A stretch of 64,000 nt of DNA from G963704535 sp963704535 (GTDB lineage Bacteria > Chloroflexota > Chloroflexia > Chloroflexales > Roseiflexaceae). The translations under genes were made by a program, and so were the position numbers. Within the stretch, counting starts at the first letter, position 1. Each line of letters starts with the position of its first letter. The DNA lies in contig OY969916.1 of the NCBI GenBank assembly GCA_963704535.1, forward strand, positions 7,564,001 through 7,628,000. Reading direction: 5' to 3'. The notes beneath the pieces are model-generated. The model was not told where the DNA came from, did not search any database, and was given only the letters and a program-made list of their open reading frames with translations. Shown one piece after another: positions 42,207 through 50,530 of the stretch.

Positions 42207-42395
42207 GTGTAGAGCAGCTCAAGATCGAGTGTGGACGGTGCTGGGTAGAGTGGGAGCAGTTCAAGATCGAGTTTGGACGATGCTGGGAAGAGTGTGGAGC
42301 AGCTCAAGATCGTGTGCGGATGGTGCTGGGTAGCGTGTAGGTGATTGAAGATCGTGTGTAGATAGTGCTGGGTAGCGTGTGGAGCGGTTCAAGTC
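42207..42395. repeat. tandem repeat, five units of 42-43 bp
   Basis: Units start at 42212, 42254, 42297, about 42340 and 42382 with GAGCAGYTCAAGATCG or close variants. Back-to-back without spacers, so a minisatellite. It starts about 150 bp past the thioredoxin gene. Confidence 0.8.
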
Positions 42396-42516
42396 ATCAT
42401 CGAATGAATTCGATGCCTGAAACCAGTAAACGTGCTAAAGCACGTTGAAGGTTATTCTTGAACACGTTTGAACGTGTTTGCGATTTCAGGCCACAAATTC
42501 ATTTGTGGATGGAATG
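42396..42516. repeat. cluster of four short palindromes
   Basis: TCGAATGAATTCGA, AACGTGCTAAAGCACGTT, AACACGTTTGAACGTGTT and CCACAAATTCATTTGTGG follow one another, and GCCTGAAA/TTTCAGGC encloses the middle two. The last palindrome ends about nine bases before the winged-helix start codon, leaving no clear ribosome site. Confidence 0.75.
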
Positions 42517-42520
42517 TTCT

Positions 42521-43618
42521 ATGACGACTCTTTCCCAAGATCAGACCCGCAGGCTGCGGTTGCGTGCCCAGCATCTTGATCATCGAGATGGCCGCCTTGC
42601 GGATGCGGCGGATCTCGTACGGGCGATCGGCGGGGTGCAGGCGCAGGATCTGCCCGCCGCCGCGCTTTCCATCCGCGCCCGCACGCGTGGCCTCACGGCC
42701 GAGGATGTCGAGCGCGCCCGTGTGGAGGAGCGTTCGGTGCTGCACACCTGGGCCATGCGCGGCACGCTGCACCTGGTAGCAACCGAGGACGCCGGCTGGC
42801 TGCTCTCCTTGCTCAACCCGATCTTCATGGCCGCTGATCGTGGCCGCCGCGCGCAGCTTGGGCTCGACGAGGCCACGGTCGAACGCGGAGTCACAGCACT
42901 ACGTAAGCTCCTCGCCGAAGGGCCGCAGACGCGCGCCGAACTGGCCGAGCCGCTGGCCGCGCAAGATATCCCGGTTGAAGGCCAGGCGCTCGTCCACCTG
43001 ATCGCCTACGCGGTTATGGCAGGCGTCGTCTGTCACGGCCCTGATCGGGGCGGCAAGCCATGCTACGTTCTGCTGGACGACTGGGTGAAGCTTGGGGCGG
43101 CGTTGGACCCAGACGCGGCTACCACCGAGCTGGCCCGGCGCTACCTCGTGGCCTATGGCCCGGCCACACCCGAAGACTTGGCCGCATGGTCGGGCCTGAA
43201 GCTGGGCGCTGCCCGTGCTGCCATGCGGCGCATTGGCGATGAACTGATCGAGGTGCAGGTCGGTGAGCGGGCGGCATGGCTCCCGAAGGCACACGCCGCG
43301 TGGCTGAAGCAGCGCTTGCCTGACGCCGGCGTTCGGCTGCTGCCGGCCTACGATACCGCTCTGCTTGGCTACGCGAAGCGCGACCTGATGGTTGACCCGG
43401 CCCATGCGCGGCGGGTGCATCCCGGCGGCGGGACGCTGCGGCCAGTGGTGCTGGTCGATGGCCGCGCCTGCGCGACGTGGCGCGTCACACGCAAGCGCGA
43501 CCGGCTGGCTGTCGTTATCGAGCCATTCGACGACTTCGCGCCGGAGGTGCTGCGCGCCGTGGAGGACGAGGCGCGCGATGTTGGGCGATTCCTTGGGCAG
43601 CGGGCGGTGGTGGAGTAG
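42521..43618 (+). CDS. winged-helix DNA-binding protein (AlkZ/HTH_42-like)
   Basis: The 365-residue protein fits the winged-helix DUF1006/HTH_42 family that includes the DNA glycosylase AlkZ. Seen are LVRAIGGVQAQDLPAAALSI (the Gln-x-Gln loop region that holds catalytic residues in AlkZ), RSVLHTWAMRGTLHLVATED, RYLVAYGPATPEDLAAWSGL, LLPAYDTALLGYAKRD and ACATWRVTRK. Interstrand-crosslink or alkylation repair is possible but not proven; many members are uncharacterised. ATG 42521 starts where similarity begins; upstream in-frame codons lie in palindromic repeats. Confidence 0.8.
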   Translation: MTTLSQDQTRRLRLRAQHLDHRDGRLADAADLVRAIGGVQAQDLPAAALSIRARTRGLTAEDVERARVEERSVLHTWAMRGTLHLVATEDAGWLLSLLNPIFMAADRGRRAQLGLDEATVERGVTALRKLLAEGPQTRAELAEPLAAQDIPVEGQALVHLIAYAVMAGVVCHGPDRGGKPCYVLLDDWVKLGAALDPDAATTELARRYLVAYGPATPEDLAAWSGLKLGAARAAMRRIGDELIEVQVGERAAWLPKAHAAWLKQRLPDAGVRLLPAYDTALLGYAKRDLMVDPAHARRVHPGGGTLRPVVLVDGRACATWRVTRKRDRLAVVIEPFDDFAPEVLRAVEDEARDVGRFLGQRAVVE

Positions 43619-43623
43619 GAACG

Positions 43624-44478
43624 TCACGCTGACGTTCGCAGCAACACCAGGTTATGCGACGGATCGCGCACCGCCAGGCCCTGTGCGTCCTCGTCAAGCG
43701 CGATGCCGGCGGCGCCAAGCCGATCGCGGACGGCGGCCAGCGCGCCCTCGCTTGGCAGGCGGATCTCGTAGCTCAACAGGCGCGCCGCGTTCTCCGGCGG
43801 CGGCGGCACTCCAGCACCGGCCCAGGTGTTCATGCCGACGTGGTGGTGGTAGCCGCCAGCACCGACGAAGCTGGCCGACGGCATGCCCATCATCCGCTCG
43901 AAGCCAAGTATGTCGATGTAGAAGCCCTCGGCGGTCGCGATGTCGGCGACTTGCAGGTGGATGTGGCCCATGTCGGTGCCGGGGGGTAGGCCGTCCCATG
44001 CCGGCGCGTCGCCGTTCAGCTCGCTTAAGATGCTGCTGATGTCCAGGGGCAGCGTGTCGCCCCGCAGGTTGCCCTGGGTGTCGTACCAGGTGCTGCGCGG
44101 GCGGTCGTGGTAGATCTCGATGCCGTGGCCGTCGGGGTCGGACAGGTACAATGCCTCGCTGAACAGGTGATCGGACGCGCCGTCGATGCGGGTGCCGTGC
44201 TCCGCGAAGTGACGGATCACGCGGGCCAGGTCGCGCCGTGCCGGCACGCGCAGCGCGAAGTGGTACAGGCCGGTCGCCCGTCGCACCAGCCGCGCCCCAG
44301 GGACCGCGTGCAGCCGCAGCAGTGCGGTCGTGCCGGCGCCCAGCGTGGCGCTGTTCTCGTCGCGCGCCAGCACCGCCAGGCCGATGTCGCGCTGGTAGTA
44401 GCCTAGCGACCGCTCCAGGTCGGCGACGTTGAGGGCGACGACGCCGATCGTCGTATTGGGATCGATTGGTTGTGTCAT
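43624..44478 (-). CDS. VOC-fold dioxygenase-like protein (catechol 2,3-dioxygenase type)
   Basis: The 284-residue protein has two vicinal-oxygen-chelate modules. The first (about 10-125) contains IGVVALNVADLERSLGYYQR, TGLYHFALRVPARRDLAR and LSDPDGHGIEIYHDRP. The second (about 160-280) contains MGHIHLQVADIATAEGFYID, GGYHHHVGMNTW and LSYEIRLPSEG, with the His, His and Glu metal ligands in the expected positions. The length and layout resemble CatE-like extradiol dioxygenases, but a ring substrate is only inferred. ATG 44478 follows GAGGAC. The Rieske oxygenase gene upstream overlaps its repeat-rich leader, so they may be co-expressed. Confidence 0.82.
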   Translation of the reverse strand: MTQPIDPNTTIGVVALNVADLERSLGYYQRDIGLAVLARDENSATLGAGTTALLRLHAVPGARLVRRATGLYHFALRVPARRDLARVIRHFAEHGTRIDGASDHLFSEALYLSDPDGHGIEIYHDRPRSTWYDTQGNLRGDTLPLDISSILSELNGDAPAWDGLPPGTDMGHIHLQVADIATAEGFYIDILGFERMMGMPSASFVGAGGYHHHVGMNTWAGAGVPPPPENAARLLSYEIRLPSEGALAAVRDRLGAAGIALDEDAQGLAVRDPSHNLVLLRTSA

Positions 44479-44489
44479 AGAGTCCTCAT

Positions 44490-44566
44490 TTTGGAGATTG
44501 GAGATTGGAGCATTCAATCTCCAATCTCCAATCTCCAATCTCACGCAACACGTTTCACGTATCAAG
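44490..44566. repeat. GAGATTG heptamer hairpin and AACACGT heptamers
   Basis: GGAGATTGGAGATTGGAG faces CAATCTCCAATCTCCAATC, then CACGCAACACGTTTCACG. They fill the gap between the VOC and Rieske genes and reach the Rieske stop. Confidence 0.85.
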
Positions 44567-45673
44567 TATCGCGCCGCGAATCACGCGCAGGTACTCCTGA
44601 TCAAACGCATGCAGCAGTTCCTCTTCCTGGGCGTATGGGCCGGGAGTATACATCTGGGAGCTGACGCCCAGTTGCGATAGCTCGCACACGTGCCAGTCCT
44701 GGCGATTGGTCATATCCCAGAATCCGGCCGCGTCGTCGGGGTCGAACCCCGGCTGTGCCATCACATCGGGCTCGAATAGAAACTCATTGATGATCTGGGT
44801 GCGCCCGGTCGCCTGCGGCCAGAGCGTGTGAGTCATCACGTAGTCGGCGTGCAGGCTCAATAGCAGATTTGGGAAGATCGTGTAGTAATAGACTCGGTCG
44901 CGGTCCTCGCCGGCCACCTGCCCGATCGCCGGGCGCGCCGTTTCGCCGTTCAGCGTCATGCTCCCGCCGGAGTGCGACAGTGTCTGGTACCCGCCAAGAA
45001 CTAGGCCGTGGGTCAGGTCGTTATCGCCGCTGTGCGAGGGCGTGAGCTTTTCCAGCGCCGGGTGGATGAGCGGGCAGTGGTAGCACTCCGAGTAGTTCTG
45101 AATGATCAGCTTCCAGTTGGCGTTGACATCGTACATGGTTCGCGCGCCCCTGCCCAGACGGCCCAGGTTCCAGGGCGCGAACTTCGCGGAGAGTGGCGCG
45201 AAGGTCGGGTCGAACAGTTGCGGCTCCACGCCGATGTTCAGCATCAAGAAGCCTTCCCATTCGACAAGCCCGGCCTGATGGAGCGGGTAATCGGCGGTGT
45301 CGAAGCCGGGAGTCTCCTGCATGTGCCGCGCAGCGACGAGCCGCCCATCCAGCGCGTAGGTCCAGGCGTGGTAGGGGCACTGGATGGTTGCGCCGAATGT
45401 GCCCTGGTGCTCCGTACACATGCGCGTGCCGCGGTGCCGGCAGACGTTGTAGAGCGCCCGGGCGATGCCGTCCTTGCCGCGCACCAGGATCAGGCTTTCC
45501 ACGCCGATCTCGACCAGCTTGTAATCGCCGGGGGTGGCGATCTCGGTCGCGCGCCCGGCGCACAGCCACTGGCCCTTGAAGATCTGCTGCTGCTCGGCGC
45601 GGAAGATCTCCTCCGACGTATAGTACTGCCCCGGCAGTGTGAATGTCGCCTGGGTTGGGTTGTCGATTGACAT
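44555..45673 (-). CDS. Rieske non-heme iron oxygenase, alpha subunit
   Basis: The 372-residue protein is a ring-hydroxylating-type oxygenase alpha subunit. The Rieske [2Fe-2S] ligands are in NVCRHRG and QCPYHAW (C-x-H...C-x-x-H, about residues 77-100). The mononuclear iron site is in NYSECYHCPLIHP (the two His near residues 208-213), preceded by WKLIIQNY. The overall pattern is close to enzymes that demethylate or hydroxylate betaine-type amines (glycine betaine, carnitine or stachydrine oxygenases), but substrate cannot be assigned. No reductase gene is nearby. ATG 45673 has a GGAGG site. A PotABCD importer lies directly upstream. Confidence 0.88.
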   Translation of the reverse strand: MSIDNPTQATFTLPGQYYTSEEIFRAEQQQIFKGQWLCAGRATEIATPGDYKLVEIGVESLILVRGKDGIARALYNVCRHRGTRMCTEHQGTFGATIQCPYHAWTYALDGRLVAARHMQETPGFDTADYPLHQAGLVEWEGFLMLNIGVEPQLFDPTFAPLSAKFAPWNLGRLGRGARTMYDVNANWKLIIQNYSECYHCPLIHPALEKLTPSHSGDNDLTHGLVLGGYQTLSHSGGSMTLNGETARPAIGQVAGEDRDRVYYYTIFPNLLLSLHADYVMTHTLWPQATGRTQIINEFLFEPDVMAQPGFDPDDAAGFWDMTNRQDWHVCELSQLGVSSQMYTPGPYAQEEELLHAFDQEYLRVIRGAILDT

Positions 45674-45687
45674 ATGGCCTCCTTATT

Positions 45688-46027
45688 CTGTTGCGTGATG
45701 CGTGTTGCGTGTTGCGTGAAACGTGGTGCGTGTTGCGTGAAACGTGGTGCGTGATGCGTGGCGTCCGGGCGGCCACGGAGGGCCTGCCCTACAGGTTCCC
45801 GGTGCTTCTGGGGGTGGGGGGGCGAACACGAGGTTCGCCCTTACATGCTGTGGTTGGGTGCGGCCACGGAGGGCCCGCCCTACAGGTGCTCGGTGCTTCT
45901 GGGTTCGGTGGGGGGCGTATGCAATACGCCCTTACGTGCCCTGGCTCGATGCCTGGCCTTCCATCCTCCATCCTCACATCCTCACATCCTCCCCTTCACC
46001 CCTTCACCCCTTCACCCCTTCATCTTG
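45688..46027. repeat. stack of short-repeat families between Rieske and potA genes
   Basis: GCGTGTT heptamers (45693-45755), GGCGGCCACGGAGGGC element copies (about 45768 and 45853), palindromes GGGCGAACACGAGGTTCGCCC-like and GGGCGTATGCAATACGCCC (about 45828 and 45912), TCCATCC heptamers (45958-45990) and CACCCCTT octamers (45992-46022). No gene. Confidence 0.85.
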
Positions 46028-47143
46028 TCACGACGGCCAGGGATCGGTGAGGATGCAGGCGTCCTGCGCGGCCCAGGTGACGTCGACCGGGTCGCCGATC
46101 GCGAACTCGCCGCGCCCGCGTCCGGCCACGTTCTGAATCCGCGCCGTCAGCGTCTCGCCGGATGCGAGTTGCACGGTGTAGCGCGTGTCGGTGCCGACGT
46201 AGACCATGCGCGAGATCGAGCCGCGCAGCGCCAGGTCGGCAGGCTGGTTGGGCGGCTTGAGCACGATCTTCTCCGGGCGCACCGCCAGCATCACTGGCTG
46301 GCCGGGCGCCAGGGCGCGGCCGTCTGTGTTGGCGTGTGTGTGTGTCCCCGCGACGGCCAGGTGTGCGCCGCCGTCCAGGAGCGCCGTGACCTGCGCGGGG
46401 AGGAAATTGGTCTCGCCGATGAAGTCGGCCACAAAACAGGTCGCCGGCTTCTCGTAGATCGTCACCGCATCAGCCACCTGCTGCACACTGCCCCCGTGCA
46501 TCACCGCGATCCGGTCGGACATCGTCAGCGCCTCTTCCTGGTCGTGCGTGACATAGATAAACGTGATTCCGACCTGGTGCTGCACCTGCTTCAGCTCGAA
46601 CTGCAACTCTTTGCGTAGCTTCAGGTCGAGCGCGCCCAGTGGCTCGTCGAGCAGCAGCACGGCGGGCCGGTTGATCAGCGCGCGGGCCAGTGCGACTCGC
46701 TGTTGCTGCCCGCCGGAGAGTTCCCACACGCGCCGCGCCGCCATCTGCGGCAGCCGCACCAGCTCCAGCGCCTCGGCCACCCGGCGCTCGCGCTCGGCCC
46801 GCGCCACCCGCGCGACCTTCAGCCCGAAGCCGACATTCTCGGCGACCGTCAGGTGTGGAAAGAGCGCGTAGTTTTGAAACACTGTGTTGACTGGGCGCCG
46901 GTAGGGCGGCACTCTAGTCATCGGCTGATCGCTGATCAGGATCTCGCCGCTGGTCGGCAGCTCGAAGCCGGCGATCATGCGTAGGGTCGTGGTTTTGCCG
47001 CAGCCGCTTGGCCCCAGTAGGGTGAAGAACTCGCCGTGCTCGATGCCGAGGTTGATGCGCTCGACCGCCGTCACACTGCCGTCCCGCCCACGCGCCGGGA
47101 AGGTCTTAACGACATCGCGCAGCTCGACGGCGTAACCGTTCAC
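46028..47143 (-). CDS. potA: polyamine-type ABC importer ATPase
   Basis: A 371-residue ABC ATPase that would energise the adjacent PotB/PotC-like permeases. Walker A is LLGPSGCGKTTTLRM, the Q-loop is VFQNYALFPHLTV, the signature ELSGGQQQRVALARAL and Walker B AVLLLDEPLGALDLKLRK, followed by the H-loop YVTHDQEEAL. The C-terminal third is a TOBE domain (LAVRPEKIVL), as in PotA-type spermidine/putrescine importers. GTG 47143 is preferred: GAGG lies six bases upstream and the product opens NGYAVELRDVVKTF. It is last in the order potD-potB-potC-potA. Confidence 0.87.
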   Translation of the reverse strand: MNGYAVELRDVVKTFPARGRDGSVTAVERINLGIEHGEFFTLLGPSGCGKTTTLRMIAGFELPTSGEILISDQPMTRVPPYRRPVNTVFQNYALFPHLTVAENVGFGLKVARVARAERERRVAEALELVRLPQMAARRVWELSGGQQQRVALARALINRPAVLLLDEPLGALDLKLRKELQFELKQVQHQVGITFIYVTHDQEEALTMSDRIAVMHGGSVQQVADAVTIYEKPATCFVADFIGETNFLPAQVTALLDGGAHLAVAGTHTHANTDGRALAPGQPVMLAVRPEKIVLKPPNQPADLALRGSISRMVYVGTDTRYTVQLASGETLTARIQNVAGRGRGEFAIGDPVDVTWAAQDACILTDPWPS

Positions 47144-47164
47144 TCTACACCTCGTTGTAACTGT

Positions 47165-47275
47165 TCCGACCTGGGCTTTAACGCAAAGGCGCAAAGACGC
47201 GAAGAGGTTTGAGGGCCGCGCTGCCCTGTTAACACTATCTTTGCGGCTTTGCCCCTTTGCGCTTTGCGTTAAGCG
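47165..47275. repeat. CGCAAAG iteron hairpin between potC and potA
   Basis: TTAACGCAAAGGCGCAAAGA near 47173 and the inverse CTTTGCGGCTTTGCCCC/TTTGCGCTTTGCGTTAA near 47239-47272 flank a GGCCGCG loop. Same family as the iterons near the GxxExxY gene. It overlaps the potC 3' end. Confidence 0.8.
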
Positions 47276-48084
47276 TGAGCACTTGTATCGCTCCGTTGCT
47301 GGCGTCGGGCAGGTCGCCGCAGCCGCTCGGAGAGTACCACCAGCAGCACCGAGAGCACGATCATTACCGCCGCCAGCGCGACTACCAGCGGCAGGCGCTG
47401 GGGGAACCGCAACTGCGAGTACAGGTAGATCGGCAGCGTGGTGTCATTCCCGGTCAGGAAGAACGACAGCGCGAACTCGTCGAGCGAGGTGGTGAACGAG
47501 GTCAGGAACGCGCCGGCCAGCGCCGGCCAGGCCAGCGGCAGCGTCACCCGCACCAGCGTGCCCCAGTAGGTCGAGCCGAGATCCATGGCGGCCTCTTCGA
47601 GGTTCGGCTCGAACAGCGCCAGCCGGGCCGTGACGATCAGCACCACGTACGGCGTGCAGATCACCGTGTGCCCGACGGCCACGGTCACGAGCGACGGGCG
47701 GATGCCGGCCAGCGAGAACCCCAGCAACAGCGCCACGCCTAGCACGACATACGGGATGACCAGCGGCAGGGCGTTGATCGCCAGGAACAGCCCGCGCCCT
47801 GGAAACTGAAAGTGCGTCACCGCAATCGCCGCCATGGTGCCCAGCAGGGTGGCCGCCAGCGACGACCCGACGCCGACGATCAGGCTGTTGCGGAGCGCCG
47901 CCAGCAGCTCCTTGGCGTCGATAAGCTGCCCGTACCATTTGAGGGTGAAGCCTTTGAACGGGAACGCCAGCGTGGTCGCGTCGTTAAACGAGAAGAACAC
48001 CAGCAGCGCCAGCGGCAGGTACAGAAAGGCGGTTATCAGCAGGTAGTAGGCAGCGCCCGGTGTGGGCCGAAACCAGCGTCGCAT
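47269..48084 (-). CDS. potC: polyamine-type ABC importer permease, PotC-like
   Basis: The 271-residue permease has six hydrophobic helices and the binding-protein-dependent permease loop EEAAMDLGSTYWGTLVRVTLP (EAA motif) that contacts the ATPase. Other blocks are PGAAYYLLITAFLYLPLALL, NSLIVGVGSSLAATLLGTMA and TTSLDEFALSFFLTG, typical of PotC. ATG 48084 follows GAGG; a longer form from 48114 reaches into a heptamer array. Its C-terminus RRQQRSDTSAHA runs into the CGCAAAG repeat. Confidence 0.87.
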   Translation of the reverse strand: MRRWFRPTPGAAYYLLITAFLYLPLALLVFFSFNDATTLAFPFKGFTLKWYGQLIDAKELLAALRNSLIVGVGSSLAATLLGTMAAIAVTHFQFPGRGLFLAINALPLVIPYVVLGVALLLGFSLAGIRPSLVTVAVGHTVICTPYVVLIVTARLALFEPNLEEAAMDLGSTYWGTLVRVTLPLAWPALAGAFLTSFTTSLDEFALSFFLTGNDTTLPIYLYSQLRFPQRLPLVVALAAVMIVLSVLLVVLSERLRRPARRQQRSDTSAHA

Positions 48085-48116
48085 CTCGTCCCTCAGAAAC
48101 TTGGAAATTGTCAAAC

Positions 48117-48193
48117 CTACGTGTTGCGTGTTGCGTGTTGCGTGTTGCGTGTTGCGTGCGCCAGATTACGCAACACGCAACACGCAACTTGGT
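48117..48193. repeat. GCGTGTT heptamer hairpin between potB and potC
   Basis: Five units of TGCGTGT face three units of ACACGCA with a short loop. Confidence 0.85.
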
Positions 48194-48206
48194 TTTTTAG
48201 CGTCCG

Positions 48207-49052
48207 TCAGCGCAGATCCGACAGGCGCACTACCCGGCTGAACACCAACAGCACCAGCAGCGCGACGAGCAGCATCACCACGCTGAGCAGCGCGCCCATG
48301 GGCCAGTTCAGCGCCCGCACGAACTGATCCTGGATGATATTGCCGTACATGATGCCGCGCGCGCCGCCCACCAGCAGCGGCGTGACGTACTCGCCCAGCG
48401 TCGGGATGAACACAAATAGAAAGGCCGAGATCACGCCCGGCAAACTGAGCGGGAAGATCACCCAGCGCAGGACTTGCCAGGGCGTGCAGCCAAGGTCGCC
48501 GGCGGCCTCGATCTGGCTGCGGTCGATCCGCTCAAGTGTGGCGAAGATCGGCAGCGTCGCGAACGGAATCCAGACATAGATCAGCGTGACCACTACGGCG
48601 GTTGGGCTGTAGAGCAGAATCGGCAGTGCTTCGCGCACCAGCCCCAGCGAGAGCAGCAGCGAGTTGAGCAGCCCGTTGGAGCCAAGGATCACGCGCCAGG
48701 CCAGGATGCGCAGCAGGTAGCTGGTCCAGGCCGGCAGGATGATCAGCGTCAGCAGCGTCATGCGGCGCGGGCCGGCCCCGAACGCCAGGTAGTAGGCCAG
48801 CGGGTAGGCCAACGCAATCGCGCCGAGGGCGGTGATCACCGCCGTCAGCGTCGAGTTGAGCAGCAGCCGCTGGTAGGAGCCGTTGCCGAGAAAGCTGGCG
48901 TAGTTCGCCAGCGTCCAGGTCTCGCGCGCGGCCCCGGAGGTGCCGGCCCGGAAGCTGAACAGTAGCATGGCGGCCAGCGGCACGACGAAGAGCACCAGCA
49001 TCCACGCGCTGGGTGGCGCCATGAGCACGGCGATGCGCCGGCGCGTCTCCAC
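48207..49052 (-). CDS. potB: polyamine-type ABC importer permease, PotB-like
   Basis: The 281-residue permease has six hydrophobic helices, starting APPSAWMLVLFVVPLAAMLL, with the EAA loop EAAGDLGCTPWQVLRWVIFP near residue 190 and VFIPTLGEYVTPLLVGG, typical of PotB. GTG 49052 directly follows the stop of the binding protein (TAAGTG), so the two are translationally coupled. Confidence 0.87.
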   Translation of the reverse strand: METRRRIAVLMAPPSAWMLVLFVVPLAAMLLFSFRAGTSGAARETWTLANYASFLGNGSYQRLLLNSTLTAVITALGAIALAYPLAYYLAFGAGPRRMTLLTLIILPAWTSYLLRILAWRVILGSNGLLNSLLLSLGLVREALPILLYSPTAVVVTLIYVWIPFATLPIFATLERIDRSQIEAAGDLGCTPWQVLRWVIFPLSLPGVISAFLFVFIPTLGEYVTPLLVGGARGIMYGNIIQDQFVRALNWPMGALLSVVMLLVALLVLLVFSRVVRLSDLR

Positions 49053-50219
49053 TTACGGCCCTGCCTTCACTTCCGACCAGATTGTGTTAAACAGCTCGTT
49101 GCGCTCGGAGTTGACAGGTTTGTAGAAGACGGTGTTGTTGAAGATATCGGCCTGATCGAGCTGGAGTTCCTGCACCGTCTCGGCGTCGGTGAGCTTGAGT
49201 GCGTCGGCGTTGGCGGCGCCGTAGCCGTACTCGTTCGACATAAAGGCCATCGAGGAGGGCGCGATCAGGGCGTCGAGGTAGTCGTGGGCCAGGTCTACAT
49301 TCTTGCTGTTGCTCAGGATGCCGTAGCCGCACAGCCAACCCATGCGCCCTTCTTTCGGCGTGATGTACTCCACCGGCACGCCCTGGCCTTTCAGGTTGAT
49401 ATACACATCCGGCCAGGCGTGCGCCGCGATCCAGATGTCGCCGGATGCGATCTGCTGCTCCAGCGCGGTGCTGTCGCTCCAGTAACCCAGCGTGTTGACC
49501 TTAAGTTCGGCCAGCTTCTGCTTGACCTGCGCGGTCTGCTCGTCGGTGGTGTTCCAGGGGTCGAAGCCCAGCATATGCGCGACGGTTACGAAGTTGACCT
49601 CGCCGGCATCCTGGAGGGCCAGGTGCCCGCCGTACTCCGGCTTCCACAGGTCGGCCCAGGCTTGCGGCGGGTTGGGCACCTTGTCGGTGCGGATCAGGAT
49701 CGCCTCGTAGCCCCAGTCCCAGGGGATGAAATACTGCTTGCCGTCGAACGCGCCCTCCTGCGCCAGCCGCTCGATCACGCCTGACCAATTCTTGAGCCGC
49801 GTGGTGTCGATCGGCTGCATGAGACCAGCGTCGACGAATAGCCGCCAGTAGCTGCTGCACGGGTGGACCAGGTCGGCCTCGAAGCCGCTCTGCACTTTGG
49901 TGAGCGCCTCGGGGTTCTCGGCGAAGAAGCTGAAATCAACTTCGACATTCGGGTGCTGCTCGGCGAAGGGCTGCCACAGCTCGGGGACCTCGTAGCCCGA
50001 CCAGTCCAGCACGGTCAGCGAGCCGGTTGCGTCGGCGGGCGCCTGAGCGGCGGGCGCGGCGGTTGCTGCGGGCGCGGTCGTCGGCGCGGCGGGCGGGCTG
50101 GTTGGCGCCGGTGCCGCCGGCACAGGCGCTGCGCTGCCGCCGCACGCGGCCAGCAACAGGACGAAGATCGCGGTGATACACACCAGGCGCGGTGAGCGAA
50201 CCCAAATCGGTATCCTCAT
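49053..50219 (-). CDS. potD: polyamine-type extracellular substrate-binding lipoprotein, PotD-like
   Basis: A 388-residue type 2 periplasmic-binding-like protein. Its lipoprotein signal ends LLAACGGS with the lipobox Cys at residue 26, then an Ala/Pro/Thr-rich linker to about residue 65. The mature part has SLTVLDWSGYEVPELWQPF, GFEADLVHPCSSYWRLFVDA, YFIPWDWGYEAILIRTDKVP and NSKNVDLAHDYLDALIAPSS, the pattern of PotD-like spermidine/putrescine binders, whose relatives also bind other amines. ATG 50219 has AGGAGG seven bases upstream. It is first in the four-gene importer operon. Confidence 0.87.
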   Translation of the reverse strand: MRIPIWVRSPRLVCITAIFVLLLAACGGSAAPVPAAPAPTSPPAAPTTAPAATAAPAAQAPADATGSLTVLDWSGYEVPELWQPFAEQHPNVEVDFSFFAENPEALTKVQSGFEADLVHPCSSYWRLFVDAGLMQPIDTTRLKNWSGVIERLAQEGAFDGKQYFIPWDWGYEAILIRTDKVPNPPQAWADLWKPEYGGHLALQDAGEVNFVTVAHMLGFDPWNTTDEQTAQVKQKLAELKVNTLGYWSDSTALEQQIASGDIWIAAHAWPDVYINLKGQGVPVEYITPKEGRMGWLCGYGILSNSKNVDLAHDYLDALIAPSSMAFMSNEYGYGAANADALKLTDAETVQELQLDQADIFNNTVFYKPVNSERNELFNTIWSEVKAGP

Positions 50220-50234
50220 CGTTTCCTCCTGTTG

Positions 50235-50530
50235 TCGCGAAACGTGATTCCGCCCGCCGACGACCGACGACCGACCGACCGACCGGAGCAGGCGGCCACG
50301 GAGGGCCTGTCCTGCTACGCCGGCGACCGACTGGAGCAGGCGGCCACGGAGGGCCTGCCCTACAGGGTTCTTGGTGCTTCTGGGTTGGGTGGGGGCGTAT
50401 TGCAATACGCGGGGCGTATGCAATACGCCCTTACGTATCCTGGCTCTATCCTCCATCCTCCATCTTCCATCCTCCATCCTCACCCTTTCACCCCTTCACC
50501 TTGTCATCTTGTCATCTTGTCACCCTGTCA
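50235..50530. repeat. stack of short-repeat families between potD and FAD oxidoreductase
   Basis: GACCGACGACCGACC heptamers, two GGCGGCCACGGAGGGCCTG copies (about 50290 and 50340), the palindromes GGGCGTATTGCAATACG and GGGCGTATGCAATACGCCC, TCCATCC heptamers and CTTGTCAT octamers. The last array gives the C-terminal MMTG of the upstream gene. Confidence 0.85.

Noticed and set aside
42207..42395. Possible CRISPR array
   Set aside because: The 42-43 bp units are similar along their full length with no variable spacer.
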